Notes: a model not told the origin generated them from the letters alone. A stretch of DNA of 64,000 bases from Lachnospira rogosae (GCF_040096455.1 NZ_JBBMER010000001.1:1-64000), one strand, 5' to 3'. Shown: positions 44,967 through 55,323, numbered from the stretch's first letter. A program made the numbers and translations.

Positions 44967-45860
44967 ATGGAAAGATATGATATAGCTATAATAGGAACAG
45001 GTCCAGCGGGTGTGTCAGCGGCAATAACTGCTAAGATAAGAGGCAGGAAAATACTCCTTATAGGTAATAACAAGATTAGTGATAAAGTGTCAAAGGCACA
45101 TACAATAAAGAATTATCCTGGTTTTATTGATGTTACAGGTAAGGAACTGTCACAGGCATTTAACAATCACCTTAAAAGTCTTTCAATAGATATAACAGAA
45201 GATATGGTGAATGCAGTGTATGCAATGGGAAAATATTTTCATATACAGGGCAAAAAGAATAATTATGAGGCACTTACAGTTATACTTGCAACAGGTGTAG
45301 ATGTTACAAAGCCATATGCAGGTGAATATGAAAATCTTGGACGTGGTGTAAGCTATTGTGCTACCTGTGATGCCGCTTTATATAAAGAAAGAGAAGCGAT
45401 AGTTATAGGATTTAATGAGGAGGCTTTAAGCGAAGCAGAGTTTCTTGCACAGACGGCTAAGAAGGTGTATTATATGCCTCTTTATAATAAGGATAAAGAT
45501 ATAAATACATTACAGGCAGGCAAAGATTCATTAAAAGATAATATTGATATTATTAAAGGAAAACCGCTGTCAATTGAGCGTAGGGAGGATAAAATGGTTC
45601 TTATTATGGAGGACAGAGAACTTGCGGCAGACGGAATATTTGTATTAAGGGAGTCGATGAAGCCAGCCCAGTTAGTTCCAGGAATTAAGATAGAAGATAA
45701 CAAAGTAATTACAGATAAAAGTATGGCGTCTAATATAAAAGGTTTATATGCGGCTGGTGATATAACAGGAGTACCTTACCAGTATGTTAAAGCGGCAGGA
45801 GAAGGAAATGTGGCGGCACTCTCAGCTGTTGGCTATCTTGCAGCTCTTAACAGGCAGTGA
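44967..45860 (+). CDS. trxB: Thioredoxin reductase-like flavoprotein
   Basis: This 297-residue FAD/NAD(P)H oxidoreductase has GTGPAGVSAAI (FAD loop), the redox pair CATC (Cys131 and Cys134) in YCATCDAALYK, and the C-terminal FAD motif GLYAAGDITG. The NADPH loop is unusual: VIGFNEEALSEAEFL in place of the GGGxSAxE-type pattern, so nucleotide preference is uncertain; some clostridial homologues use ferredoxin or flavin donors. An AGGAAAGG site precedes it, with terminators on both sides, so it is monocistronic. Confidence 0.85.
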   Translation: MERYDIAIIGTGPAGVSAAITAKIRGRKILLIGNNKISDKVSKAHTIKNYPGFIDVTGKELSQAFNNHLKSLSIDITEDMVNAVYAMGKYFHIQGKKNNYEALTVILATGVDVTKPYAGEYENLGRGVSYCATCDAALYKEREAIVIGFNEEALSEAEFLAQTAKKVYYMPLYNKDKDINTLQAGKDSLKDNIDIIKGKPLSIERREDKMVLIMEDRELAADGIFVLRESMKPAQLVPGIKIEDNKVITDKSMASNIKGLYAAGDITGVPYQYVKAAGEGNVAALSAVGYLAALNRQ

Positions 45861-45881
45861 AATAAGGAAAGATATAAAATA

Positions 45882-45992
45882 AAAAAACTATGTATTACAT
45901 CAGGATTGGATAAGACTGACCTAAGTCCTGCCAGTTAGTTAAAGTAAGAGATTTTAACTAACTGGAATAGATGATGTAATACATAGTTTTTT
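45882..45992. terminator. Nested long hairpin between trxB and a convergent gene
   Basis: The outer arms 45882-45902 and 45972-45992 are perfect inverted repeats of 21 nt (AAAAAACTATGTATTACATC on the left). Inside, CCAGTTAGTTAAA (45931-45943) and TTTAACTAACTGG (45953-45965) form a second perfect stem. The A-run and T-run ends make it a bidirectional terminator for the convergent genes. Confidence 0.85.
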
Positions 45993-46051
45993 GTTCTAAT
46001 ATTAAATACTGATTGATATTATTTTGGGTTCATATTATTGATTGCTGCTCA

Positions 46052-47497
46052 TTAATTATTAATTCCGTGGTGTACATCAGGGCTTGATGTTGTCAAAGGA
46101 AGGAATGTGTATCCGTTAGCAAGTCCCCACTGGATTATGCTCTCAACTGCATCAACGCTGAAGCTCTTAATATCGTGCTGTAATACAACGGATACATTAT
46201 GGCTCTGGATACCATTGATTACATTCTGGTATACCTCACTTGTGCTTGTTGTTCCACCGGCATCGCCGCTTGATACGTTCCAGTCATAGTATTTATAGCC
46301 TTGGTCAGTAACATCTTTTGCAAGTTCTGTCATAATTCCTTTGCAGTATTTCTTGCTGACAGAATTAGAACTTCCACCTGGGAAACGTACTAATGTTGGA
46401 CGGCTTCCAGTCTGCGAATATATAATATCCGACATTTCGTTCAAATCATCAAAATAAGCACCAACACTTGAATAGATCTGCTGGTAATTATGGGAAGCAC
46501 TGTGTATTGCAACTGTATGTCCTGCAGCGGCTTCCTTCGCAATCATATTCTGATATCCGCTGTTTACATTGGTTACAAAAAATGTAACTTTTATGTTATA
46601 TTTGGCAAGCACGTCAAGAAGCTGCTGTGTGTAAGCACCAGGACCATCGTCGAATGTAAGGTATACAACCTTTGAACCGGGATTGACAGCGGCAGAGTCA
46701 GCCTGCTTTACGGCTTCAACAGTTACAGTTCTGCCAATTGAGTTGGTGTTGCCAAATTTGTCAGTAGCTGTATATGTTAAAGTATAGTCACCAGAACGGT
46801 AATTCTTGACTTCACCAGATACTGTTATGCTGTCAGAAATGTCATTGCCGTGGGAATCTGTGGCAGCAGCACCGGTATCTTTGTATTTAGTTCCGGCTTT
46901 AATTGTTACATGGCTGTCACCATTGAGTGTGAGTGAAGGAGCAATTCCGTCATTATATTCAACAGTTCTTGTAACAGTTGTCTTATTGCCAGAGGAGTCG
47001 CTGACAGTGTAAGTAACGACATTGTCCTTTTCGTGGCGTGTAACCTTATCGGTAATATCACCATCATAATTGTCAGTGGCTGTAAAACCTTCTTCCTTAT
47101 AAGCTTCACCTGTCTTAGGGTAATATCCCTCAACTGTGTTAAGTTCTATCACGGGAGCAGCTGTATCAACGACTTTAACTTCTCTTGTCTTAGTCGATGA
47201 AAGAAAGCCTTTCTTAGCTTTGTAATGTATATGGTATGTTCCGAGTTTAGAGCAGTCTACTTCGCCGCTTATTGATACATCAACAGATTTATTCTTAAAA
47301 GAAAGTGTATTATACGAAGCTGAAGCTCCTTCCTCTGTATATGTATCACCATATTCTATTGTTTCGTTCTCTTTTCCATTTACAATGATATTGATGTTAA
47401 ATAAGGAAAAAAATAAAATTACAAGAAGCAATAGTACAACTACAACAGAAGTAATTACTATTATAAGCTTTTTGTTCTTAAGTTCTTTTGTAATCAT
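46052..47497 (-). CDS. Surface-anchored polysaccharide deacetylase with Ig-like repeats
   Basis: This 481-residue protein has an uncleaved signal anchor (about 10-32), then three Ig-like domains of the DUF5011 type (about 35-110, 115-185, 190-265; markers EYGDTYTEEGASA, TGEAYKEEGFTATDNYDGD and AGTKYKDTGAAATDSHGND), then a NodB deacetylase domain. The metal and catalytic residues are visible in YLTFDDGPG, HSASHN, RFPGGSSN and VVLQHDI. It probably deacetylates peptidoglycan or another surface glycan at the outer face of the membrane. Confidence 0.9.
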   Translation of the reverse strand: MITKELKNKKLIIVITSVVVVLLLLVILFFSLFNINIIVNGKENETIEYGDTYTEEGASASYNTLSFKNKSVDVSISGEVDCSKLGTYHIHYKAKKGFLSSTKTREVKVVDTAAPVIELNTVEGYYPKTGEAYKEEGFTATDNYDGDITDKVTRHEKDNVVTYTVSDSSGNKTTVTRTVEYNDGIAPSLTLNGDSHVTIKAGTKYKDTGAAATDSHGNDISDSITVSGEVKNYRSGDYTLTYTATDKFGNTNSIGRTVTVEAVKQADSAAVNPGSKVVYLTFDDGPGAYTQQLLDVLAKYNIKVTFFVTNVNSGYQNMIAKEAAAGHTVAIHSASHNYQQIYSSVGAYFDDLNEMSDIIYSQTGSRPTLVRFPGGSSNSVSKKYCKGIMTELAKDVTDQGYKYYDWNVSSGDAGGTTSTSEVYQNVINGIQSHNVSVVLQHDIKSFSVDAVESIIQWGLANGYTFLPLTTSSPDVHHGINN

Positions 47498-47777
47498 AGG
47501 TGTTATCTCCTGACTTATTATTCTAACTAGAGCATTATATTCCTTTTTATAGAAAAAATTAACACTTTTTTGAAAAAATATTAAATTTTTAAAAAGATTT
47601 TTTTGGGATATATTTTAATAATATAGTAAAAATACTTTTGCATTCTGAATAATCAAATATTACAAAAATAGGTACAATAGATTTTAGATAATGGCTTTAC
47701 TTTTTTGTCGAATAATACTAATATACATATATAGAGAGATTATTATCTCATATTTCGATTTAGGAGGTTATATAACA

Positions 47778-50700
47778 ATGGCTAGAGAAAAACAGTCAAT
47801 GGATGGTAATACAGCCGCTGCTCATGTTGCGTATGCATTTACAGAAGTAGCTGGTATCTATCCTATCACTCCTTCCAGCCCAATGGCGGATGTTGTTGAC
47901 CAGTGGTCAGCAGCAGGAAGAAAGAATATTTTTGGTAACACAGTAAAGGTAACAGAGATGCAGTCTGAAGCAGGTGCTGCTGGTACAGTACATGGTTCAC
48001 TTGCAGCAGGTGCTCTTACAACAACATTCACAGCTTCACAGGGTCTTTTACTTATGATTCCTAATATGTATAAGATTGCTGCTGAACAGCTTCCTTGTGT
48101 ATTTGATGTATCAGCTCGTACAGTTGCTACACAGTCACTTAACATTTTCGGTGATCATAGTGATGTTTATGCATGTCGTCAGACAGGTTTTGCTATGCTT
48201 GCTGAGACAAACCCACAGGAAGTTATGGACTTAAGCCCAGTTGCACATCTTGCAGCTATTGATGGCAAGGTTCCATTCATCAACTTCTTTGATGGTTTCC
48301 GTACATCACACGAGATTCAGAAGATTGAAAAGTGGGATTACGAAGATCTTAAGGAAATGTGCCCAATGGACAAGGTTGAAGAGTTCCGTGCTCATGCACT
48401 TAACCCTAACAAGCCAGCTATGCGTGGTTCACATGAAAACGGAGATGTATTCTTCCAGCATCGTGAAGCATGTAACACAGTATATGATGAACTTCCAGAA
48501 GTAGTAGAAAAGTACATGAAGAAGGTTAACGAGAAGCTTGGTACTAACTACGACTTATTTAACTACTATGGTGCACCTGATGCAGACAGAGTTATCGTAG
48601 CTATGGGTTCTATCAACGACGTTGCAGAAGAAGTTATTGATTACTTAACAGCTAAGGGTGAGAAGGTTGGTCTTGTTAAAGTAAGACTTTACCGTCCATG
48701 GTCATCTAAGGCACTCTTAAAGGTTCTTCCTAAGACAGCTAAGAAGGTTGCTGTTCTTGACAGAACTAAGGAACCAGGATCACTTGGTGAGCCACTTTAC
48801 CTTGATGTTGCTACAACACTTCGTGAAGCAGGTCTTAACGATATCACATTAGTTGGTGGACGTTATGGTTTAGGTTCAAAGGATACTCCTCCTTCATCAG
48901 TATTCGCTGTATATAAGGAATTAGAGAAGGATGAGCCAAAGAACAGATTCACAATCGGTATTGTTGATGATGTTACTAACCTTTCACTTCCAGAGGTTAA
49001 GCCAGCTCCTATTACTTCAGCTCCTGGTACAGTAGAATGTAAGTTCTGGGGTCTTGGTGGTGATGGTACAGTAGGTGCTAACAAGAACTCTACTAAGATC
49101 ATCGGTGACCATACAGATAAGTATATTCAGGCATACTTCCAGTATGACTCTAAGAAGACAGGTGGTATTACAATCAGCCACTTAAGATTTGGTGATAACC
49201 CAATCAGAAGTCCATACTATATCAATCAGGCTGACTTCGTAGCATGTCATAATCCTTCATATGTTGTTAAGGGTTATAAGATGGTTCAGGATGTTAAGCC
49301 AGGCGGAATCTTTATGATTAACTGCCAGTGGTCAGATGAAGAACTTAATCAGCATATGCCAGCAGAAGCTAAGCAGTATATTGCTAAGAATAATATCCAG
49401 CTTTACACAATCAACGCTATTGATAAAGCTATTGAAATCGGTATGGGTAAGAGAACTAACACAATCTTACAGTCAGCATTCTTCAAGCTTGCTAACGTAA
49501 TGCCTATTGATGAAGCTGTTGAATATATGAAGGCAGCTGCTAAGAAGTCATACAGCAAGAAGGGTGATGCAGTAGTTGAGATGAACTATAAGGCTATCGA
49601 TGCAGGTGTTGATGCAGTACATAAGGTAGAAGTACCAGCAGACTGGGCAACAGCAGTTGATGATAAGAAGCCAGTTGAAAGAACAGGACGTCCTGCTACA
49701 GTTAAGATGGTTAACGAACTTCTTGATCCTATCGGAAAGATGGATGGTGACAGCCTTCCAGTATCTGCATTTAAGGATATTGCAGATGGTCAGTTTGAGA
49801 CAGGTGCTTCAGCATACGAGAAGAGAGGAACAGCCGTTATGGTTCCTGAGTGGGATCCAGCAAGCTGTGTTCAGTGTAACAGCTGTGCATTCGTATGTTC
49901 ACATGCTACTATCAGACCATTCATTCTTGATGCTAAGGAACAGGCAGAAGCTCCTTCACAGATTAAGCTTGCTGATTCTAAGCATGCAACAGACACAACA
50001 ATGAAGTACACAATGTCAGTATCTCCATTAGATTGTATGGGATGTGGCGAATGTGTTACTGTATGTCCTAAGGCTGGAGAAGCTCTTAAGATGGTTCCAC
50101 AGGAATCACAGGCAGAAGAGCAGCCAGTATTCGATTATCTTGTAGCTAACGTAGGTAAGAAGGATATTAAGCCAGCATTAGTAAATACACCAATCGGTTC
50201 TCAGTATAACCAGCCACTCCTTGAGTTCTCAGGAAGCTGTGCAGGTTGTGCAGAAACATCTTATGCTAGATTAATTACACAGTTATTTGGTGAGCAGATG
50301 TATATTTCTAACGCTACAGGTTGTTCTTCAATCTGGGGTGGTCCAGCTGCAACATCACCATATACAGTAAACAAGGATACATTAAAGGGACCAGCATGGG
50401 CTAACTCATTATTCGAGGATAACGCAGAACATGGTTTTGGTATGTATCTTGGACAGAAGGTTCTTCGTGACCAGGCTATTGCCAAGATCGAAGAAATGGC
50501 TGCATCTGATAAGGCAACAGACAGCTTTAAGGCAGCAGCAGCTAAGTACCTTGAGACAAAGAATGATACTAAGGCAAACACACCAGCTACAGAAGCTCTT
50601 ATTGCAGAACTTGAAAAGGCAGCAGCAGATGGATGCCCAACAGCTCCAGAAGTACTTGCTAAGAAGGATTACCTTGCTAAGAAATCTGTATGGATCTTCG

Positions 50701-51338
50701 GTGGTGATGGTTGGGCTTACGATATCGGTTTCGGTGGTCTTGACCATGTACTTGCTTCAGGTGAGAATGTAAATGTTATGGTATTCGATACAGAAATGTA
50801 TTCTAATACAGGTGGACAGGCTTCTAAGGCTTCTAACATCGGTGAAGTTTGCCAGTTCGCTGCAGCTGGTAAGGAAATCGGCAAGAAGTCACTTGCTGAA
50901 ATCGCTATGAGCTATGGCTATGTATATGTAGCACAGATTGCTCTTGGTGCTAACCCAGCACAGGCATTAAAGGCTATCGAAGAAGCTGAAAGCTACAACG
51001 GACCATCATTAATCATTGGTTATGCTCCTTGCGAACTTCACGGTATCGCTAAGGGTGGTATGAACCACTGCCAGGATGAAATGAAGAAGGCTGTTAAGGC
51101 TGGATATTGGAATCTCTTCTCATTCAACCCTGCATTAAAGGCTGAAGGAAAGAATCCATTCACATTAACATCTAAGGAAGGCGATGGCTCATATCAGGAT
51201 TTCCTTAACAATGAGGCACGTTATACACGTCTTGTTAAGCCATTCCCAGAAAGAGCAGAAAGACTCTTTGCTAAGTCTGAGGAAGTTGCTAATGAGAGAT
51301 ATCAGCATTTACTCAAGCTTGTTGATTTATACAAGTAA
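47778..51338 (+). CDS. nifJ: Pyruvate:ferredoxin (flavodoxin) oxidoreductase
   Basis: This enzyme of about 1186 residues is a single-chain PFOR that turns pyruvate, CoA and oxidised ferredoxin into acetyl-CoA, CO2 and reduced ferredoxin, central to anaerobic fermentation. The pyrimidine-binding domain is N-terminal (TEVAGIYPITPSSPMA). Two [4Fe-4S] motifs read CVQCNSCAFVCSH and CMGCGECVTVCP, a further cluster lies near SCAGCAETSY, and the TPP motif is GDGWAYDIGFGGLDH. ATG 47778 behind AGGAGG is preferred to 47691. Codon use in this gene is enriched in preferred forms, as for a highly expressed gene. Confidence 0.96.
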   Translation: MAREKQSMDGNTAAAHVAYAFTEVAGIYPITPSSPMADVVDQWSAAGRKNIFGNTVKVTEMQSEAGAAGTVHGSLAAGALTTTFTASQGLLLMIPNMYKIAAEQLPCVFDVSARTVATQSLNIFGDHSDVYACRQTGFAMLAETNPQEVMDLSPVAHLAAIDGKVPFINFFDGFRTSHEIQKIEKWDYEDLKEMCPMDKVEEFRAHALNPNKPAMRGSHENGDVFFQHREACNTVYDELPEVVEKYMKKVNEKLGTNYDLFNYYGAPDADRVIVAMGSINDVAEEVIDYLTAKGEKVGLVKVRLYRPWSSKALLKVLPKTAKKVAVLDRTKEPGSLGEPLYLDVATTLREAGLNDITLVGGRYGLGSKDTPPSSVFAVYKELEKDEPKNRFTIGIVDDVTNLSLPEVKPAPITSAPGTVECKFWGLGGDGTVGANKNSTKIIGDHTDKYIQAYFQYDSKKTGGITISHLRFGDNPIRSPYYINQADFVACHNPSYVVKGYKMVQDVKPGGIFMINCQWSDEELNQHMPAEAKQYIAKNNIQLYTINAIDKAIEIGMGKRTNTILQSAFFKLANVMPIDEAVEYMKAAAKKSYSKKGDAVVEMNYKAIDAGVDAVHKVEVPADWATAVDDKKPVERTGRPATVKMVNELLDPIGKMDGDSLPVSAFKDIADGQFETGASAYEKRGTAVMVPEWDPASCVQCNSCAFVCSHATIRPFILDAKEQAEAPSQIKLADSKHATDTTMKYTMSVSPLDCMGCGECVTVCPKAGEALKMVPQESQAEEQPVFDYLVANVGKKDIKPALVNTPIGSQYNQPLLEFSGSCAGCAETSYARLITQLFGEQMYISNATGCSSIWGGPAATSPYTVNKDTLKGPAWANSLFEDNAEHGFGMYLGQKVLRDQAIAKIEEMAASDKATDSFKAAAAKYLETKNDTKANTPATEALIAELEKAAADGCPTAPEVLAKKDYLAKKSVWIFGGDGWAYDIGFGGLDHVLASGENVNVMVFDTEMYSNTGGQASKASNIGEVCQFAAAGKEIGKKSLAEIAMSYGYVYVAQIALGANPAQALKAIEEAESYNGPSLIIGYAPCELHGIAKGGMNHCQDEMKKAVKAGYWNLFSFNPALKAEGKNPFTLTSKEGDGSYQDFLNNEARYTRLVKPFPERAERLFAKSEEVANERYQHLLKLVDLYK

Positions 51339-51398
51339 TTGTAAATTAAATACCTGAGTAATTATCTTTACAGATAATTATCCGGATATTATGGTTAT

Positions 51399-51442
51399 GA
51401 ACCCCTTAACATATAATTTAATTGTTAAGGGGTTCTTTTTTA
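51399..51442 (+). terminator. PFOR terminator
   Basis: AACCCCTTAACA pairs exactly with TGTTAAGGGGTT around an 11-nt loop and is followed by CTTTTTT. Confidence 0.93.
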
Positions 51443-51463
51443 AACAAAAGATTGGAGGCTTGT

Positions 51464-52168
51464 ATGAGTGAAAAAGGTGCATTAAAAAACAAAAAAATAG
51501 AAGTAATAGCATTGGTAATCCTTGCGGCTTTTATAGTTGCACTTGGATTCCTTGTATACAGGTATAATAAGAATAAAGATTTCATATACGAGAAACATTT
51601 ACAGGAAAATGTTATAACAATTAATAGTGAGAACATAACTTTGAAAGATTTCTCTTATTATGTGTATGTTGTGGAAAAGAAGATAAATGAGATGGCGTTA
51701 CAGTATAATCCTGATGATGCTAATGAATTTTGGAATACACATTTTAAGAATTCACTTGACAGTGTGTTTACAAGGGATTATGCTAAACAACTGGCGATAG
51801 ATTTATGTGAGTATGATTATATAATGGAATATGAGTCAACAGTATATAATCTATATCTGACAGATAGTGATAAGCAATCGTGCAAATCAAATGCACACGA
51901 TACCTATGAAGATATGTCTGAAAAAGCTCATAATAATACTAAGCTGACAGAAGACGATATATATAACATCTTGTGTCGAAAGAAGCTTGTTGAGAAATAT
52001 GTAACAAGAGCTGCACAGAAGGTACAGGAAGAAGGCTTTGAGGGCGACAGTTCGTTGTTTAATTATGATGGCGATTTCTACAAAGAAAAGATTAAGATTA
52101 AATATGATGTTACTGAGAATCACAAGCTGCTGGATAAAATAACAATGGGCAGAGTGACGGTTAATTAG
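51464..52168 (+). CDS. Membrane-anchored SurA-N-like protein
   Basis: This 234-residue protein has a basic N-terminus, one membrane anchor (about 14-33) and an extracytoplasmic helical region. The stretch ENVITINSENITLKDFSYY followed by helices resembles the N-terminal chaperone domain of SurA/PrsA-type foldases, but I see no parvulin PPIase domain. ATG 51464 follows GGAGG; the earlier frame start lies in the PFOR terminator and is rejected. It ends 33 bases before the MATE gene. The call is by general pattern only. Confidence 0.6.
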   Translation: MSEKGALKNKKIEVIALVILAAFIVALGFLVYRYNKNKDFIYEKHLQENVITINSENITLKDFSYYVYVVEKKINEMALQYNPDDANEFWNTHFKNSLDSVFTRDYAKQLAIDLCEYDYIMEYESTVYNLYLTDSDKQSCKSNAHDTYEDMSEKAHNNTKLTEDDIYNILCRKKLVEKYVTRAAQKVQEEGFEGDSSLFNYDGDFYKEKIKIKYDVTENHKLLDKITMGRVTVN

Positions 52169-52201
52169 AACGGAACACTTTAGCGGACAAGGAGAAAGAC
52201 A

Positions 52202-53536
52202 ATGACAAAGGATATGACAAAGGGTTCACCCCTTAGATTAATTCTTGGATTTGCATTTCCAATGCTTCTTGGAATGCTTTTTCAGCAATTTTATAATCTT
52301 GTTGACACAATGATAGTTGGTAAAACGCTTGGTGTGTCAGCACTGGCTGGTGTTGGCGCAACAAGCTCTATCAATTTTATGATTATTGGTTTTTGTATGG
52401 GTATATGCAGTGGTTTTGCTATTCCGGTTGCACAGCAGTTTGGTGCAGGGAAATACAGTGAACTTAGAAAATATGTATTTAATGGGTATGTATGCAGTGC
52501 AGTATTTGCTGTTGTTATGACGATATTGTCAGTTGTATTCTGTGCTCCGATATTAAGACTGCTCAACACGCCGGATGATATATTTATGCATGCTTATAAT
52601 TATATTGTGATTATATTTGCAGGTATTCCAACAGTATTTTTATATAATATTGTGTCAGGTATAATTCGTTCGCTTGGTGACAGCAAGACGCCTGTATATT
52701 TTCTTGTGTTGTCATCAGTCATAAATATAGCTTTGGATTTCATACTTATATTATATGTAAAGATGGGTGTTGCAGGAGCAGGCGTTGCAACTGTTGTATC
52801 ACAGCTTATAGCAGGAGTTGGCTGTACAATATATATGTACAAGAAGTTTGACATACTTAAGGGCACTAAGCAGGAAAAAGTGATAAGTAAAAAACATATA
52901 AGCAACCTGTGCTTCATAGGGGTTCCTATGGGGCTTCAGTATTCGATAACAGCAATAGGAAGTACAATACTTCAGGCGGCAGTAAATGGACTTGGTTCAT
53001 CATATGTAGCGGCTATGACAGCTGGTTCTAAGATGTTTAACTTTACCTGCTGTCCATTTGATGCACTTGGTTCTACAATGGCAACATATGGAGGACAGAA
53101 TGTTGGTGCTGGAAAGATAGACAGACTCGGAAAGGGCATAAAAGCTGCAATGTTAATTGGTGCAGTATACAGTGTTGTTGCACTTGTGGTGTTATATTTC
53201 TCGGCTGATTATATTGCACTCCTGTTCGTTGATGCAGGAGAAACTGCAATTATAGAATTGACAAGAAGATTTATAATGGCATCAGCATTGTTCTATATCC
53301 CGCTTACAGGTGTTAATGTATACAGATTCTGTATACAGGGAATGGGCTTTTCGGTATTTGCTATATTAGCAGGTGTATTTGAAATGCTTGCAAGAACACT
53401 TGTTGCAATACTTTTAATTCCACATATTGGTTTTAATGGTGCGTGTCTTGCCAATCCTGCGGCGTGGATAGCAGCTGATTTATTCTTGATTCCGGCATTT
53501 ATACACTGTTGTAATAAGCTTAAGAGATATGAATAA
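52202..53536 (+). CDS. MATE-family efflux transporter
   Basis: This 444-residue protein has twelve predicted membrane segments in two six-helix halves. The N-terminal half carries the MATE marks FAFPMLLGMLFQQFYNLVDTMIVGK (seen as QQFYNLVDTMIVGK) and PVAQQFGAGKYSELR; the second half has ATYGGQNVGAGKIDRLGKGI. It exports cationic compounds in exchange for Na+ or H+; the substrate is unknown. An AAGGAG site precedes it. Confidence 0.93.
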   Translation: MTKDMTKGSPLRLILGFAFPMLLGMLFQQFYNLVDTMIVGKTLGVSALAGVGATSSINFMIIGFCMGICSGFAIPVAQQFGAGKYSELRKYVFNGYVCSAVFAVVMTILSVVFCAPILRLLNTPDDIFMHAYNYIVIIFAGIPTVFLYNIVSGIIRSLGDSKTPVYFLVLSSVINIALDFILILYVKMGVAGAGVATVVSQLIAGVGCTIYMYKKFDILKGTKQEKVISKKHISNLCFIGVPMGLQYSITAIGSTILQAAVNGLGSSYVAAMTAGSKMFNFTCCPFDALGSTMATYGGQNVGAGKIDRLGKGIKAAMLIGAVYSVVALVVLYFSADYIALLFVDAGETAIIELTRRFIMASALFYIPLTGVNVYRFCIQGMGFSVFAILAGVFEMLARTLVAILLIPHIGFNGACLANPAAWIAADLFLIPAFIHCCNKLKRYE

Positions 53537-53584
53537 AATCACGGTAACAGGGCAATCTTAATGTTATAGTTATCTGTTCAGGGC

Positions 53585-53606
53585 TGGTGGTGATGTTACA
53601 TCACAG
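53585..53606 (+). other. Small hairpin upstream of spoVAF
   Basis: GTGATG-TTA-CATCAC, extended by GCTG/AGC, forms a compact stem-loop about 50 bases before the germination gene. It has no T-run; the role is unknown. Confidence 0.35.
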
Positions 53607-53656
53607 CACTGTGAGGTAATGTTAGCTGGTTGAGATTGTTTGAAAGGATGCCTATA

Positions 53657-55066
53657 ATGAGTGATTTTAGCTGTAATGTTAAAGAGAATATTAAAAGGTT
53701 GGAAACCAGTCTTAACGTAGAACGTAATTTTGATATACTTCAGAGAGAAGTAATAATTGCGGGGCGTAAGGCTGGCTTCTTTTTTATAGATGGATTTGTT
53801 CGGGAAGATATGGCTGAGAAGCTTATGCAGTTCTTTTATTCGTTGAAAGAATCGGACATAACAAGTCTTGATATATTTCTGGAGAAAGGTATGCCTTATA
53901 CAGAGGTTACAAGGAGTGGAAATGTTGATTATGTTATAACACAGTTTCTGTCAGGTGTATCTATTATGACGATAGACGGTTTTGATGAATGTCTGTTAAT
54001 AGATTGCAGAACGTATCCTATGCGTTCAGTATCAGAGCCGTGGAAAGACAGGGTGTTAAGAGGTTCAAGGGATGGTTTTGTGGAAACACTTGTATCTAAT
54101 GCGGCACTTTTAAGAAGAAGGATACGTGACCCAAGATTCTCTATGGAATTATATGGAGTTGGCAGACGTTCACGTTCAGATGTTGCGATATGTTATATAT
54201 CTGACTCTGTTGACCAGAGTGTTCTTAATAGAATGAGAAAGCTTATACAATCAATAGATGTTGATGCACTCACTATGAATATAGAAAGCCTTGCAGAATG
54301 TATGTTCACACATAAATGGATTAACCCATTTCCGAAGTTTAAATACTCAGAACGCCCAGATACTGCAACAGCGGCAATACTTGACGGGAATATTGTAATT
54401 ATGGTAGACAATTCTCCCGCAGTTATGATAATTCCTGCATCTATCTTTGATATTATAGAGGAAGCAGATGATTTTAACTTTTCACCAATGATTGGCTCAT
54501 ATCTTAGAATTACAAGATTTTTCTTCTCTATTGTAACGTGGATATTAACTCCGTTATGGCTGCTTTTTGTAAACAATCCTGACTGGGTTCCTGAATTTAT
54601 GAAATTCGTGCTTATAACAGATGATATAACCGTGCCTGTGCTTTTACAGCTCCTTATACTTGAGCTTGCAGTTGACGGTCTTAAGCTTGCGGCAGTCAAT
54701 ACACCTACTATGTTATCGACACCTTTAAGCATTGTAGCAGGTATTGTTGTTGGTGAATATGCAGTTAGTTCAGGCTGGTTTAATCCTGAGGCACTTCTTT
54801 ATATGGCGGTTGTAACAGTAGGAACTTATGGACAGACAAACTTTGAAATGGGTTATGCATTTAAGTTCTTAAGGGTGCTTACTCTTATACTCACACAGAT
54901 ATTTAATCTTGGTGGATTTATTGCAGGAGTTGTAATATCTGTGCTTATGATAGCGTTTAACAGGACTATAACGGGGAAGAGTTATATATATCCGCTTATT
55001 CCCTGGGATGGGAAAATGCTTAAGAGGAAGGTACTCAGGGTCAGACTGCCGCATAGTTATAAGTAG
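53657..55066 (+). CDS. spoVAF: GerA-family spore germination protein, SpoVAF type
   Basis: This membrane protein has about 469 residues. The soluble N-terminal part (to about 280) contains the SpoVAF/GerAA segments FFIDGFVREDMAEKLMQFF and DCRTYPMRSVSEPWKDRVLRGSRDGF (in part: YPMRSVSEPWKDRVLRGSRD). The C-terminal part has about five membrane helices with TPTMLSTPLSIVAGIVVGEYAV. ATG 53657 follows AAAGGA; upstream in-frame starts at 53630 and 53648 are less well spaced. No gerAB or gerAC partners follow, which favours SpoVAF over a full nutrient receptor. It acts in the spore inner membrane. Confidence 0.9.
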   Translation: MSDFSCNVKENIKRLETSLNVERNFDILQREVIIAGRKAGFFFIDGFVREDMAEKLMQFFYSLKESDITSLDIFLEKGMPYTEVTRSGNVDYVITQFLSGVSIMTIDGFDECLLIDCRTYPMRSVSEPWKDRVLRGSRDGFVETLVSNAALLRRRIRDPRFSMELYGVGRRSRSDVAICYISDSVDQSVLNRMRKLIQSIDVDALTMNIESLAECMFTHKWINPFPKFKYSERPDTATAAILDGNIVIMVDNSPAVMIIPASIFDIIEEADDFNFSPMIGSYLRITRFFFSIVTWILTPLWLLFVNNPDWVPEFMKFVLITDDITVPVLLQLLILELAVDGLKLAAVNTPTMLSTPLSIVAGIVVGEYAVSSGWFNPEALLYMAVVTVGTYGQTNFEMGYAFKFLRVLTLILTQIFNLGGFIAGVVISVLMIAFNRTITGKSYIYPLIPWDGKMLKRKVLRVRLPHSYK

Positions 55067-55265
55067 AGAAAAGATATATTGTTCTTGCAATTTTGCTAAA
55101 AATTTATATAATAGATATTGACAAAAGCTATGTATGATTTATTTGAAAGAATTGCCGTTTAATTGTATTTTATATTAGGATATTATATTGTTTGAATTAA
55201 ATGAAATGTAGAATGTGAGATATCTGATTTAATAAGGTTTTGTGGTGATTAAGATATGGTTATAT
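55067..55265. other. AT-rich spacer before the CRISPR locus
   Basis: I see no gene here. The stretch contains scattered promoter-like hexamers only (for example TTGACA at about 55120) and ends with the TATAAT at 55266 that could drive the long tracrRNA. Confidence 0.5.
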
Positions 55266-55271
55266 TATAAT
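55266..55271 (+). promoter_or_regulatory. Possible -10 of the long-form tracrRNA promoter
   Basis: TATAAT at 55266-55271 would place a start at about 55278-55279, that is 20 nt before the repeat-like arm at 55299, the right length for a guide. The matching -35 is poor (TGGTGA at 55243). Confidence 0.35.
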
Positions 55272-55323
55272 ATGTTATAAAACATTTGTTGTTGTATAGT
55301 TTTAGGCTTATGAAATATGAGTG

